A stretch of 64,000 nt of DNA from Dimorphilus gyrociliatus (taxonomy: Eukaryota > Annelida > Polychaeta > Dinophilidae): the NCBI GenBank assembly GCA_904063045.1, contig CAJFCJ010000015.1, positions 434,001 through 498,000 on the forward strand. The letters are read 5' to 3'. The position numbers and the translations under genes are program-made. Each line of letters starts with the position of its first letter. The stretch's first letter is position 1. Below, piece by piece: positions 36,983 through 52,204 of this stretch. The notes under the pieces are model-generated. The model searched no databases. It was not told the DNA's origin and saw nothing but the letters and a program-made list of their open reading frames with translations.

Positions 36983-39900
36983 TTACTTTACAAGTCCTTG
37001 TCTTTTCGCTTCTGTTTCATATATCAACAACCTCCACATTTTAACGACGAACACTTCAGCTTCCTCGTCAAGTACCATCTCGACATCCTTTAGTATACTA
37101 TCAGGTGTGCATCTAGCCATTACTTTCTGGCAAATAAAATCCGTTAAGGTAGGCTCTTCTTCACCTATGTATTCAACTATTTTCTTATCAACCCAAGGTC
37201 GTATACGTTTGTCCATTAGAGAAGCATCAACCATTGCCCAATTCAATGAATATGCGAAAGCTGCACTTTTCTCTGTCGGAATAGAATCGATAAGTTTTTT
37301 TATTAGTTTTCGCTTTTCTTCAGCACTATTTGGAGCCTTATTGAGGGCATCGTTGGGGCCAGGAACATCGCCGTAATCGATTGGCACTAATTTTCTCCTC
37401 TTAGCAGCTGCTGCTTCATCGTCGTCGTCATCTTGATTGAAAACTGTATCGACCAACTTTTTCTTAGTTGGCTGTTGTTGAGGAGGTGTTGTGGTGTCTG
37501 AACTGTTATTTGATAATTTTATGGCGCTAAAGCCCAATTTTTTAACCTCTGATTGAGGTGGTAAACGATCATTCACTTCAGGTCGAGGTGAATTTGGAGG
37601 ACTAGACGATCTCATGTTCGAATCAGGTGATGGTTGATCTAAGTTAAACGAATGGATAGGTTGACCCAACCTTGGAAGTAAGTGTTGATCTCTCTCCTGT
37701 TCAATTTTCGCCATTTCTCTATCGACATCAGGATGACCATCCTTTTCCATCTGCTTTCGAATTTCTTCTAATTCATGCCTTTCCTTATTTCTATCTCTCG
37801 CGTCACTCTCCATTTCTCTTTCTCGCTCTCGAAGGCGCTTCGTCAAAGCGTTATCTTTGTAATATTTTCCATCGTCCCTCTCATCGTTATAATCTTCCAA
37901 AAACTGCCTTAGTCTCTTAGCTTCTTTCTTTTCAATTGTTAGTCGTTCGTTTTCCTTTTCTTCATCCTTAGAATATTCGCGAGACTTCATCCTTTCCCTC
38001 TTTTCCCAAGTTTTCAATCTTTCCTGATAAGCGGTTTCTTTTTGTTTCAACTTTCTCTCGGTTCTTTTTCGTTCATACGAAGCTTCTTCTTCATCATCAG
38101 AAAAATCTGGAGACTTGTGATCTTTCCGATCCTTCGCTCGGTAGTCATTCTTATCGCGATCTCTTCCTACAAGTATATTTAAACAACGATCAATAAATAA
38201 AAAACCAAGAATTTAAATTTTTATAAATTTTTATAATAATATTAATAATATTAACCTTTTGTTCGATCGCGATCCCTATCATCTCGAACCCGATCTCGCT
38301 CCCTCTCCTTATCTCTCTCACGTTTTTCGGCCTCAACCTCCCTTCGTTTACGCAACTCTCTTGCATAATCACGTTCTTTATCTCTTTCAACTTCATCTGC
38401 ATCCTGATACGAAAATATAACAATTATCAACTAAAGTAATTTCATTCTTAACTACGTAAGATATATATATATATATATATATATATGTAAAAAAATAAAT
38501 ATAAACAATTATATCATACAATCAGTCTATTTTGTCAGTGAAATATGTCAAAAAATTTCACAGAGAAAATATTTATTTCTAATACTCGTATAGTAGAAAT
38601 ATAACCGTTAAGCTATCACCGAATCTTCGTGATTGAACGAGCACCAATTGCAGAATATTCGACCATATATACCAATAAGTTTTCTTCGTGTACTCTTCAG
38701 TAAGTCTGCTTTACATAGCGAACATGTATGTTGGATGAATGCGCACGTCCAATAAATAAAATAAAAGGGTAACTTTTAAAAGAATACAAACCTGTTGCTC
38801 AGCTACGACCATCTTATAAAAATATGCCTACTCACCTTTATAATGTTGATAATATTACGACCCAAGCAATCAGACATTTACATATATAAATTTATATATC
38901 CGCCGTCGCGCTTATTATGTTAAACTCACTGATAATAATAGTAGTGATAATAGTGTAATTTAATACTTTAAGTTTATAGACTTTTTACTATATTTTTTAA
39001 TTAAAAAAAAAAGCACGACTGATAATTTACATATTTGGCGGTTGAAAAATACTACAAACCTTCGAGAATGCCCCTTGACAACGCGAATTGTAAAATACGA
39101 AAAAAATAGTAGCGACTCACCGCTACGAAACGAATACAGATTAATTAGACAAGATGCGATTTGGGATGTACGCGAAGTCCTCAGCGATGTGATATTCCTA
39201 ACAGCTCATCACCAATCCATCCTAATAAATGCCGCAAACCGACTTTGTTAACTCCCAATTTTTTAGTATTTTTCAAAATTTTATATCATTATATTTATGT
39301 ATATAAGTTAAATTTTTAAATTAAGCTCATTAATTAAATTATTTAATTTTAATTCTAAAATAATAAATATTGTCTTTTTATATGCAATATTCACATATAA
39401 TGATTTAATTTTTCATATATGCAAGCATCCTTTTCTTTGACAAATATGATCAATTTCTAATACATAAATATATTCATTAAAATTTTCCTACTTCCAATAT
39501 TCTCTAATATGGAATTTTAACTAAAGTAGAATAAAAGATTTTTTACAAACCTTGTGCTTTTCGCGGAATTTGTTTATTTCTGAATCAATAATGTCTTTCT
39601 TTTCGTCTTCTATATCAATACCATTTAAACTCTGAAATGTAACGTTCATTGATAGTTTTAACAATTAATTCTCAAAAGTTATTTAAACGTACCGTATCTT
39701 TTGCTCTTATCTGTTTGATTTCATTTTGAGGATCATCTGCTAAGCAAGTTTAAAGACTTAGTTAATTAATTTTAATAATAAAAAATATAGTTATGTACCT
39801 TCTTTTGTTAAGTCTTTTTCGTATTCTTTCATTACAGCAGTTAGTCCGGCTCTAGCAACTCGATCTTCTTTTTTCGTCATTTCATTTAACGCCTCCTCTA

Positions 39901-40539
39901 TATCTTCTTTTAATTCGCCATCCTCTTTTTTACCCAGACCAGTTCCCGGCTTAGAAATTGTATATTTGTCAAGCAATTCCTTTGTTTTGGTATCGACTTT
40001 GACAACTAGTTGCTTATCCCCAATTTGCCACTTATTTAACAAACGCATACACCTCAATGTTGATTCTGGTTTTTCGAATTCACAGAATCCAAATGCTTGC
40101 AGTTTGCCTAGGAATTAAAAGCTCAATTAATAAAACTTAATTAAAAACAAATGTATAAATCAATCAATAGTACCAGAAGCTCCTTGTACTCTTTTCCAGT
40201 TCAGAACATTGCCACAACAAGATAACATTTGTCTTATCATGGTATCCGGAGCCTTCTCACAGATATTTCCAACGAAACATGTTGTTACAGGCGGCTTTTC
40301 TCCTTCACTTGTTATGTCTTGAGGTACCAATCGAGGTTTCTCGTTGTTTTGCTGGGCCGGTACAGGTGGAGCAGTAACGACCGGCATTGATACCATACCT
40401 ACTCCTACCATGCCTAGATTTTAAGTTCGATTAGAAGAAATATATAAAGATTGAAAAGCAACTCACTCATAGGTGGTGGTTGATAATAGGTTTGTGGCAC
40501 CATTCCTACAGTCATCGGAGGTCGGGGTGGATACGACAT
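36983..40539 (-). CDS. RBM25: RNA-binding protein 25 (splicing factor), 692 aa
   Basis: Seven exons: 40539..40467, 40413..40174, 40107..39799, 39736..39693, 39631..39551, 38403..38256, 38166..36983; phases fit throughout. Domain order is that of RBM25: Pro-rich N-terminus, one RRM (about residues 60-140, TCFVGNI and FGFCEFE as RNP motifs), a long Arg/Glu/Asp/Lys-rich middle, and a C-terminal PWI domain (about 600-690, KSAAFAYSLNWAMVD, RPWVDKKIVEYIG). RBM25 acts with U1 snRNP and RS proteins in splice-site choice, in nuclear speckles. Somewhat shorter than the human protein (843 aa) because the RE/RD region is shorter. The intron between 39551 and 38403 (1147 bp) is far longer than the others and contains structured islands (see findings). 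Its start faces SRBD1 across about 1 kb. Confidence 0.95.
38836..39221 (-). other. two exon-like islands inside the long RBM25 intron
   Basis: Minus-strand 39221..39121 lies between an acceptor (tttattag) and a perfect donor (GTGAGT) and is much richer in GC than the intron. Minus-strand 38928..38836 lies between ttattatcag and GTGAGT and begins with stop codons in more than one frame. If included in RBM25 mRNA they would stop translation early. Role as regulated (poison) exons is inference. Confidence 0.4.
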
Positions 40540-41538
40540 GATTTAGGCGATTCAGGGAAAGACTTAATACCAAAAAGGAGGTATTAATATAGCCTTAATT
40601 TTGATATAGATCCCTATATGTCAGATTTCCGGTTCGATATTTCGACTAAAATGATTGCGCATGCGCAAAAAAGAGACACTATAAAATACGAACGTTTTTC
40701 AATTTTCCAATTTACTAACTTCAAAACATTTTATAAAATATTAAGGATTATTTTTTTATAATTTTATCTTTTTATTAAACTATAACTAATTTCAATGAAG
40801 TATTAAATAGGCAAACAGCGCTTTACAAGTATAGTTTTTTTAATAATCGCTAATTTCTGTTAAAACGAGGTCCTTTTGTACGAGACTAACTCTTACGTCT
40901 CAAGACTATACGACCAAATACATTTTATGAATGAAATTCTTTCTTTAAATAATTATAAATGCATTGACAAAGAGCTTAAAAATAAATAGTGCTAATGTTT
41001 CACAAATAATTTAATTAATTTAATGCAAATATTTTCCTATAATAATAAAAATTTTAATCGCTTTTGTAGCTTAAAACAACTTTAGTGAAGAAATTTTAAG
41101 ATTTCAAAACTGCTATCGGCCATATTGTTACGAATGTTTTGTCTTTTCATATGAGCATGAAATAAACATCGTGTATTTTGTAATCGATAAAAAACGTTCT
41201 ATTTTCGTTCTATCACTGAAAGAAAGCTAATCGAAAGCAAAGATTATATAATTAAGTTATATAGATGATAAAGTAATATCAATAACCAATAAATGCTTTT
41301 AACAGAAGTTAATACATTGGACAGCAGAGAAAAATAGAAATTTTTGACAATAAATTGTATTTTTATATAAATCGTATCGTAATTTGAAGTTATTCGATTA
41401 AAACGAATCGAAAATCGACTTTTCGGTATATTGTGAAATCGAGAAAAAATCTAGCACTTGAAGAATAATTCAAAAAATGTTGGTAGTAATAGTTCAATTT
41501 TTTTCAAAATTAATCATAAATACGCTATCTAAGGTCAG
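40540..41538. promoter_or_regulatory. shared upstream region of RBM25 and SRBD1
   Basis: About 1 kb between two divergently transcribed genes, holding both promoters and the unlocated first coding exon of SRBD1. No TATA box was evident next to RBM25, as usual for housekeeping genes. tgcgcatgcgca at about 40656-40668 is a palindromic NRF1-type site (consensus YGCGCAYGCGCR), about 120 bp upstream of the RBM25 ATG. Confidence 0.5.
40656..40668. promoter_or_regulatory. NRF1-type palindrome
   Basis: The sequence tgcgcatgcgca is a perfect palindrome fitting the NRF1/ewg binding consensus, set upstream of the RBM25 start and facing SRBD1. CpG steps are otherwise rare here, so it stands out. Confidence 0.55.
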
Positions 41539-44500
41539 GTACAACGACGATCGATAATGATGAATCCGATGAAGATATTATAGTTATCAACGCTGCAAGT
41601 AACAATTTCGATGAAATTACGATATCATCTGAAGAAGAAGGAGAAATTACTGCAAATAAAGATGATAAATTTCATAATAAAGAAAGAAAGGAAACAAAAC
41701 AAAAGGATAGCTATTCCAATGAAAAAAAGCATAAGAAAAAGAAAAAAGAAAAAGATAAAAAAAAGAAAAAAGACAAAAAATCGAGTAAAAGTGAATCAAA
41801 ACAAATAGAGAAATCTAAAGATGACTTTATAAAACCACCAGAACCTCCGTCTAATTTTCAATTTGAATCCAGTTGGCGCGAGAGTGATATTATTGCAGAT
41901 AATTTAGGAATTTATAATGTTATAATAGAAAAAGTCGTAAAATTGTTCGATGAGGGTAATACTATGCCATTTATTGCAAGATATCGTAGTCACATTACAC
42001 AAGAAATGGAGCCAGCTACTTTAAGAAAAATCGAAAGTCACCTTAGTGAATTAAGGTTGTTTCTAAAACCACTCTTTATACCTAAACGAAAATAATAAAA
42101 AATTCAATTTTATCTTTGCTATTCAACAGAACTGTGAAGAAAAAGATGAAATATGTGGCGTCTACATTGTCAAAATATGGATGGTTAAGCAGTGAATTAG
42201 CATCTAGATTGAGATGTTGTACAACTATTGAGGAAATTGAATATTTAGTTGGTTTTTTTAATTTTATAATTTTGGAGTTATTGTTATGTAACTTCATTTT
42301 TCTGTATAGTTTGCACCATTCAAACCGGGAAGCAAGAGATCTAAGGCTCATAAAGCTCGTGACTTAGGATTGGAAGAGTTTGCTATAAAACTGATTGAAA
42401 GCCAGTCAGACGATATTTTAAGGGAAATGAACCAAGCCGTTGTAGCTGATAAAGAAGGTCTGCAAAATGTTAAAGAAGTCAGAAAAGGCGTCCAGTTTAT
42501 TATTTCTGACATAATCGCTAAAGATAAAGTGTGTCTTGATTACATCCGAGATGTGTGAGCTTCTATTGATAACTTTGTATATTTAATAATCATAAAAATA
42601 CTGACAAACTCAAACTATTAGCTGTAGTAATCGGAGAGACGGGATTCGAATACGATGTTCACAGGCCCCCGAAAGGCCATTAGACGAAGAAAATGAAACT
42701 GTTATTAGTTATCAGCCTAATCCTCAGAAAGATTTATTTAAAAATTACTACTATTTTGATGCTTCTGCCCTAAATATCAAACCTCATCAAGTGATATTAT
42801 AACCAGACATATTGATATGACTTTTTATTAATATTTTTCATCTTTAAAGGTTCTGGCTATCAATAGAGGAGAGGCTCAAAAAGAATTAACTGTGAAGATG
42901 GTAGTGGGAAATTACGTTGCTGATAGATGGAGGGAATTTTGCCGCCGAAAATATATTCCAAGAAAAACATCGTTCGAAATAGCAGCAATGATAACAGCTA
43001 GTATTGATGATGCTTTTTCAAGACTTGTATCTCCAGTTCTCATTCGGGAGTGCAGATCTAGACTAACTAAACAAGCTGAAAAAGCCTCTCTGGAAGTATT
43101 TGCATCAAACCTTCGCAGCATGCTACTAACTCCTCCTATTAGAGGAAAAGTTATAATGGGGGTTGATCCTGGTTATAATCATGGATGCAAATGGGCTGTA
43201 ATTTCACCGGTTTATATCATTTTAATTGATTCTGACCATATAATTTAATAAAAACTAATCATTCATTCAGCAAGGGGATGTTTTAGATACAGGAATATCC
43301 TACTTACATGAATGCGACGAAGACGAAAGTGGTAATATAATACGAAAAAGAAAGAGGAAAAGGAAAATTGACTTTGAGGATTCAGAAGAATTTTCGAGTA
43401 TTAAAGGAGCTATATTTAGAAATAATTGTGAAATTATAGCAATAGGCAATGGTACTGCTAGTAGAGAAACTCAGGAACTTTTCGCAGAACAAATTCAAAG
43501 AGGTGCATTTAGTCCTTTAGTAGTCCAGTTTGTGTAAGTTATTTTCTTGGTTAACTTGCATGGAGTTTCACCGCTACATTTTTATTTAGAGTCGTCGACG
43601 AAAGTGGATCATCGATTTATTCTGTGTCAGATTTAGCCAAAAAGGAACTTCGAAGATTAGAAATTAAACTAAGAAGTGCTGGTAAAAGCTTTCAAATGGA
43701 ATTTTTATTGCTTATTTAACACTTTTCTTTTTATTAAGTTTCCATTGCAAGAAGATTACAAAATCCTGTTGCAGAACTGGTTAAAATTGAACCACAACAT
43801 CTTGGCATTGGGCAATATCAAGTAACTGAATCCATATTATAAATTCCATTCAAAAAAGTGTTAATTTTATAGCATGACTTAAGAGAAAGCACTCTGAAAA
43901 AGACATTAGATAAAGTAGTTGAGGAATGTGTAAGCTTTATCGGCGTTGACATAAACACCTGCAGCGCATCTCTTTTACAGTAAGTGTTATTTATTTACAT
44001 AGTAGTATCTGTACAATTGCTCACTCTATATGCATATATATATATATAAACTATAACAAAGCCATAGGATAAATACGATAAGATTCGTTTGTTGGTTCAC
44101 CCATGAGTTGTCTTTTTATCGCTCTCATTCTTCTTACAATTGACTTTTGGCGTTTATGTTCAAAATTTTTCTTCTCTCGTTTACTTGTTGGATTACTAGC
44201 AAAAGAAAATCGACTCCTCTTTCTGTATCTAGAGGAGGATAATTCGTCCTCAGTAGTGGCTCCAAGTGTTGTATCCATAAATGATGACTCGGCATGAGAG
44301 GAAGCATCCTTTGATCGAAATAATCGACGAAGCAGAGATGTTCTCTTGTTAGCTTTTGGTGCGGTATCAGGCATGCTGGCTACTGAGCTACCAATTCCAG
44401 TCTCGTCTTCGGTTTCAGTTTGAACTCCAGTATCACGTGTAACTTTTCGGTTGATATAAATAGGAAATTGTGTTGCCGGTTGAGGGGAGTCGATACTGTT

Positions 44501-46176
44501 TGGTAGGCAACGTAAAATTTTAGCTGTTCGTGGAGTTCGAGTAGACTGGCAATGACGGCAACAGCAAACGAGATCTTCAGAACGAACGAAAAAGCTGGGA
44601 ACGTCTTCCTTGAATGAAGTCATGTTTATCGAATTAGATGCAATTGTCTTGATCGGTCAAGTTGTTGTGAAGAACTACAGAATAACCTATCTTATATATT
44701 GAATTGAAATCGTTGAAATTTCGAAGGTCGACTCGATGTGTCAAAGATGCGTTGAATTTTGCGTTTGACACCTTTAACCCTTTTTTTCTGTTCGCGTAGC
44801 TCCTTCTCCAACGTTTACTTTGTAATTAATTAAAGCAGTTAGCTATCAAGATATTTTGTTTCATTTAGACATATTGCTGGTTTGGGGCCGACTCTTGCCG
44901 AGAGAATAGTTGAGTTACGAGAAATAGATGGTCCTTTTGTATCGAGACACCAATTACTCATGATCAAAGGAATCGGACCGTCAACTTTCAAACAGATAGC
45001 GGGTTTCATTAGAGTGTTTGCTGATAAACCTAAAATAATAAAACCACCAGGAGAATCTAGCGGTGAAGAAGACGATGAAATTAGCTGTGAAGTTGTTAAA
45101 ATCGGCGGAACGAACTATTCTCAACCTAATAATGTTCACGTTAAACCTGGCCTTCATAACATTCTTTATCCGAACTCAATTCAATATAACGTTGCAAAAC
45201 AAATTTTACGTGATGCTGGCGCCAAAGAGAGCGAAATTGGAAAGGAAAAGTTCATTTGCGCAATCAAATCCTATTTTATGATGGCTTGTAAGGACCCTTT
45301 GAAATTTATTTGATATGTTAATATAAGATTCATTTTCATTGCAGCTCTTAAAAATTTATCACAAATATACGATGGGGTGTCAACTTTGGTATTACAAGAA
45401 CTATGTACTAAACTCTGCAGTAAAATCAATATAAACAATATCATAAAACGGGAGCCGATAGAGCAGGCATCTATGGAAGATATGAAGCGTAAAATGGTAG
45501 AAACAGCAATGGAGGGGAAGAAAAAACGGAAAAAGGTTGAAGTGAGTCCCAACGTCCTGGATAAAACATCCATTCATCCAGAAAATTATGAATTGGCTGA
45601 AGAAATTATTAAAGACGCTTGTTTGAACATTGCACACGTTGGTCAAGAACAATTCTGTACTGCAATGAAGAGTTTTATGAAGTTTACAAGTAAGTATATA
45701 TATTAACAAATTACTGGTTTATTTATTTCCAAGTTTAAATAGCCTTCGAAAATTTGTCGTCTGTTTATAAAACGGAAATACCGATTTTAAAGCAAGTACT
45801 AGGAGCGTTGACAGAGAAAACTGAGACTGATATTAGAGATGGTAATAAAGTATAAAGTCTTTTTATTTATATTTAATATGCTATATTCAATATCAAAACA
45901 GAAAACGAAAAACCTCTTTTTAGGACAACTTTTAAAAAATTCTCTGATGTTGTCGAAGGAAATGAATTAACCGGAGTAATATCAAACGTAACTTATTTTG
46001 GTGCTTTTGTTGACTTAGGCGTGGGAACGAGCGGACTCATTCACGTTTCTAAAATGCCTGAGAATGCAATAACAAACAATGAAGTTTCTAGAGGTCAAAG
46101 GGTTTTGGTTAAGGTGATAAATGTCGACCCAAATCGCAATAGAATTTCATTAAAATGGCTGAAAAATTTAAATTGA
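41539..46176 (+). CDS. SRBD1: S1 RNA-binding domain protein 1 (Tex family), about 1030 aa
   Basis: Thirteen exons found: 41539..42055, 42130..42247, 42310..42554, 42622..42790, 42850..43209, 43271..43533, 43590..43681, 43739..43821, 43873..43979, 44869..45287, 45345..45689, 45743..45841, 45902..46176, all in phase. The first coding exon with the ATG is upstream and was not located (first listed exon enters in phase 1). Domain order is that of Tex/SRBD1: acidic and Lys-rich N-terminus, helical Tex N-terminal region, YqgF/RNase H-like fold ([15 protein letters not shown]), the conserved [20 protein letters not shown] stretch, HhH region ([24 protein letters not shown]), HHH_9-type domain present twice, and a C-terminal S1 domain ([20 protein letters not shown]). 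A nucleic-acid-binding protein; exact role in animals unclear. An antisense gene lies in the 889-bp intron 43980-44868. Confidence 0.93.
44051..44623 (-). CDS. nested antisense gene in an SRBD1 intron, 190 aa, unrecognised
   Basis: An intact single-exon frame, entirely within the largest SRBD1 intron and on the opposite strand. Near the N-terminus is a Cys-rich CCCRHC cluster, the middle is Ser/Thr-rich and acidic ([18 protein letters not shown]), and the C-terminal half is strongly basic with [15 protein letters not shown] and [16 protein letters not shown] stretches, likely nuclear localisation or phospho-sites. No signal or membrane segment. No known domain recognised. A TATA box sits 68-75 bp before the ATG, so it has its own promoter. 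Confidence 0.75.
   Translation of the reverse strand: MTSFKEDVPSFFVRSEDLVCCCRHCQSTRTPRTAKILRCLPNSIDSPQPATQFPIYINRKVTRDTGVQTETEDETGIGSSVASMPDTAPKANKRTSLLRRLFRSKDASSHAESSFMDTTLGATTEDELSSSRYRKRSRFSFASNPTSKREKKNFEHKRQKSIVRRMRAIKRQLMGEPTNESYRIYPMALL
44691..44698 (-). promoter_or_regulatory. TATA box of the nested gene
   Basis: TATATAAG on the minus strand, 68-75 bp upstream of the ATG at 44623, inside the SRBD1 intron. Confidence 0.5.
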
Positions 46177-46314
46177 AAAATGCTTTTTAACATACTTTTT
46201 AAGAAAACATTGGTTAGTGAGTTTATTGACCTAATACTGTTTTTGGAGACAAAATTGATCTATTTTTTAATAAATTAGAAAAAGAACACATTTTTTACAA
46301 TCGCTAAAAAAAAA

Positions 46315-48391
46315 TCAAACGAACACTTTTGCGATGGCGTCTGCTCCAGCAGACGCAATAAACGCCTTCGAAGGGTGAAAAGCGACATCGAAGATTGATT
46401 CATCATACTTTTTCCTATGTGCTGTAATCTCGTGCAGGCACTGTCGCGATTCTACATTCCATATTCTTACTGTTCCATCATGACTACCAGACACTAAATT
46501 TATGGCTGCTGAATCAACATCCAAAGACGTAACGCTATCCATATGTGCCATGTTAATTACATGGGCAGTTTTGGCTGAAGTTAAATCAAAAAATCTTATT
46601 TGTTTATTATCATGAGCAGTTATAGCGAGAGGAGATGTAGGATGCGTGACTACCGCATTGATTCTGCTTCGAAAGTTGTCAGGTATCTGTAATGACATTA
46701 TCTCTTCTCCTGTTTCAATATTGTATAGTAAAGCTGTTAATGTTGTTGGTTTATTAAAGCATACTATCATATAGTGTTTATTAGATTTAATATAATCCAA
46801 AGCTGACGGTGACCCAAGCTCAGGTGGTGTATGGATGGTATTTAAAAGAGGTACTGCAGCAGGCTCTGCATTCCAAATTCTAATTGAATTGTCGGCGGAG
46901 CATGACAATAAAACATTTTCGCAACATTTTAATCCCCAAATAGCATCCGTATGAGCTGTTAAGCAGTCGGCAGCAATTTTTGGATTAAAATTATCATAAG
47001 GATCCATGCTAACAGGTGGTGTTCTCCACACTCTAATATTTCCATCAAGTGATCCTGAGTATAAATATTCCGCGTCTTTAGATAAGGCCACTTTAGTTAT
47101 TGGAGTTTTATGATTACGAAAAGTATACATAGCTTCTACTTCTAGGGATGACTTTTTCCCCGCTGATTTGCTTTGGATAGGGTTTTTTAGATTCCACATT
47201 TTTAAAGTATGGTCCTCGCTACCGGTAAATAATATTGGTTCATTAGGATGAAAATACACGGATCGAATGGCGTCGAAATGTGATCGCAAAGTATATTTTG
47301 CACTCCATGTTTTTGTGCTCGAGTCTTCTGTGCTCTCAAGTAGATTTAACATTTCCTGCTCGCTACTGACCGCTGTATTATCCCCACTACTTGGTTCAAC
47401 TTTTTCTGGAACAATCTCTTCAAAAGTAATTTGTTCCTCCCCTCCACTAGGTGCTATATCATTTACGGGCATATTTAATATATTATTTAATGCTGGTCGT
47501 CCAAGACGAGGAGACGGTGGAGCCTTTTTTCTCCTCCTTTCCTTCCTGTATTCCTCTTTCAAGTTAGATATGAATTTTTCATTAACCCCCCATTCCTCTT
47601 TCACTGGCTGTTGGTCCTGATCAACAGCTGACAAAATCACATCAAATTCTTTCATAACATCTTCTGAATGGCAAGACGAGAGTATATCATCTATTGTTGT
47701 CATAGATTCTCTATCAGATTTTTCTTCTAAATTATCACCTAACTTGTTCACTTCATTACTTAAAAGTTCCAAACTGTCTAGGACAGCTGCTTCATTATCG
47801 GGAATTGTCGGTTTTGGCATCGAGCGAACGGTTTTTGTATTTAAAATAGTATCCGAATGATAACCTATATCCTGCAAATATTGACGAAGAATATGTCTTC
47901 CTGTTCTCCAGGAACCACTACTAAAATTATCAGCACCGGAATCTGCTGAAATGGATATTTCTGAGTCTTCGCTTTGAACGTGAGAAGCTTCAGTCGCACT
48001 TCCCAACAAACGTTGAACTTTTGCTCTTTCTTGCTTTAATGAATGTTCTAACATTTTTATTCGTCGAATTAAATCCTGTTTTAAATTTTCTTGCCCTTTA
48101 CGTTCGCCTTGTAAAAAAGCTATTCTTGCCTGAAAATATTTAATTGATCACTTGAAGTTATATATTACTTTATTGAATTACTTGAAGTTCTGCTCTTTCC
48201 ACTTCCCACTCTGACTTTTCCATCTCGAATCGAGCCCATTCAGACTCCAAGAAATTAAGCAAACCTTCCATCGAATATTGGGGACGAAGGTAGCCGTTAT
48301 CATTTTGCTGCCTACCAGCTGCGGTTTGATCATTATCAATACCGTAACTGACTTCATTACCGGATGAAAAATTTGACGAGTTATCATCCAT
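46315..48391 (-). CDS. STRN: striatin (STRIPAK scaffold), 674 aa
   Basis: Two exons, 48391..48182 and 48129..46315, with a 52-bp intron. Striatins are the B-type regulatory subunit and scaffold of PP2A in the STRIPAK complex. The N-terminal region has the striatin signature (MEGLLNFLESEWARFEMEKS, caveolin-binding/coiled-coil start) and a coiled coil to about residue 115. A low-complexity, acidic linker with conserved patches (GSWRTGRHILRQYLQDIGY) follows, then a C-terminal WD40 propeller from about residue 350 (SVYFHPNEPILFTGSEDHTL, later SGSHDGTVRIWN) to the stop. Length is close to STRN4/STRN3-type proteins and Drosophila Cka. Its 3' end faces SRBD1 with only 138 bp between stops. Confidence 0.95.
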
Positions 48392-51801
<3,410 letters not shown>

Positions 51802-52204
51802 TGTAAACTTAATTTACAATGATAAATTTTAATTGGGAATATATACAAAATAATCTATTTATAAGATAAATGAATTCACAATGATACATGTTTAATGTTA
51901 TAAATTTCATACGTATAAATTATGTTAATTTATCACTTTATAATATTTTTCCTTTGTTTGTTTTTGGCTTGTAAATAACTCAAAAAGAGTTTAGTTGAGG
52001 AAAAGAATCCTGATTTCTTCATATGCTAAAATTAAATGGGAATAAATATTTAAAATCTTTGCAATAATCGTAAAAGATAATTAAAGAATTTTAAATACAA
52101 AAGTCAATCTACTCTAAAAGATTTTGTTGCATTTAACATTTTTTGAATTTTGAAAAAGAAAATAATCTAAAATCTTTATTTTCTATTGTTACATTCAATA
52201 AACT
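51802..52204. other. intergenic between TTBK and ODAD3
   Basis: AT-rich, no frame of note. AATAAA at about 52040 may be the TTBK poly(A) signal. Confidence 0.4.

Noticed and set aside
42082-42367. Open frames on both strands over 42082-42367
   Set aside because: They cross an SRBD1 exon and intron; the exons 42130..42247 and 42310..42554 explain the coding signal.
42640-42665. gggattcgaata resembling a tRNA B box
   Set aside because: It lies inside an in-phase SRBD1 exon and no A box or cloverleaf can be formed around it.
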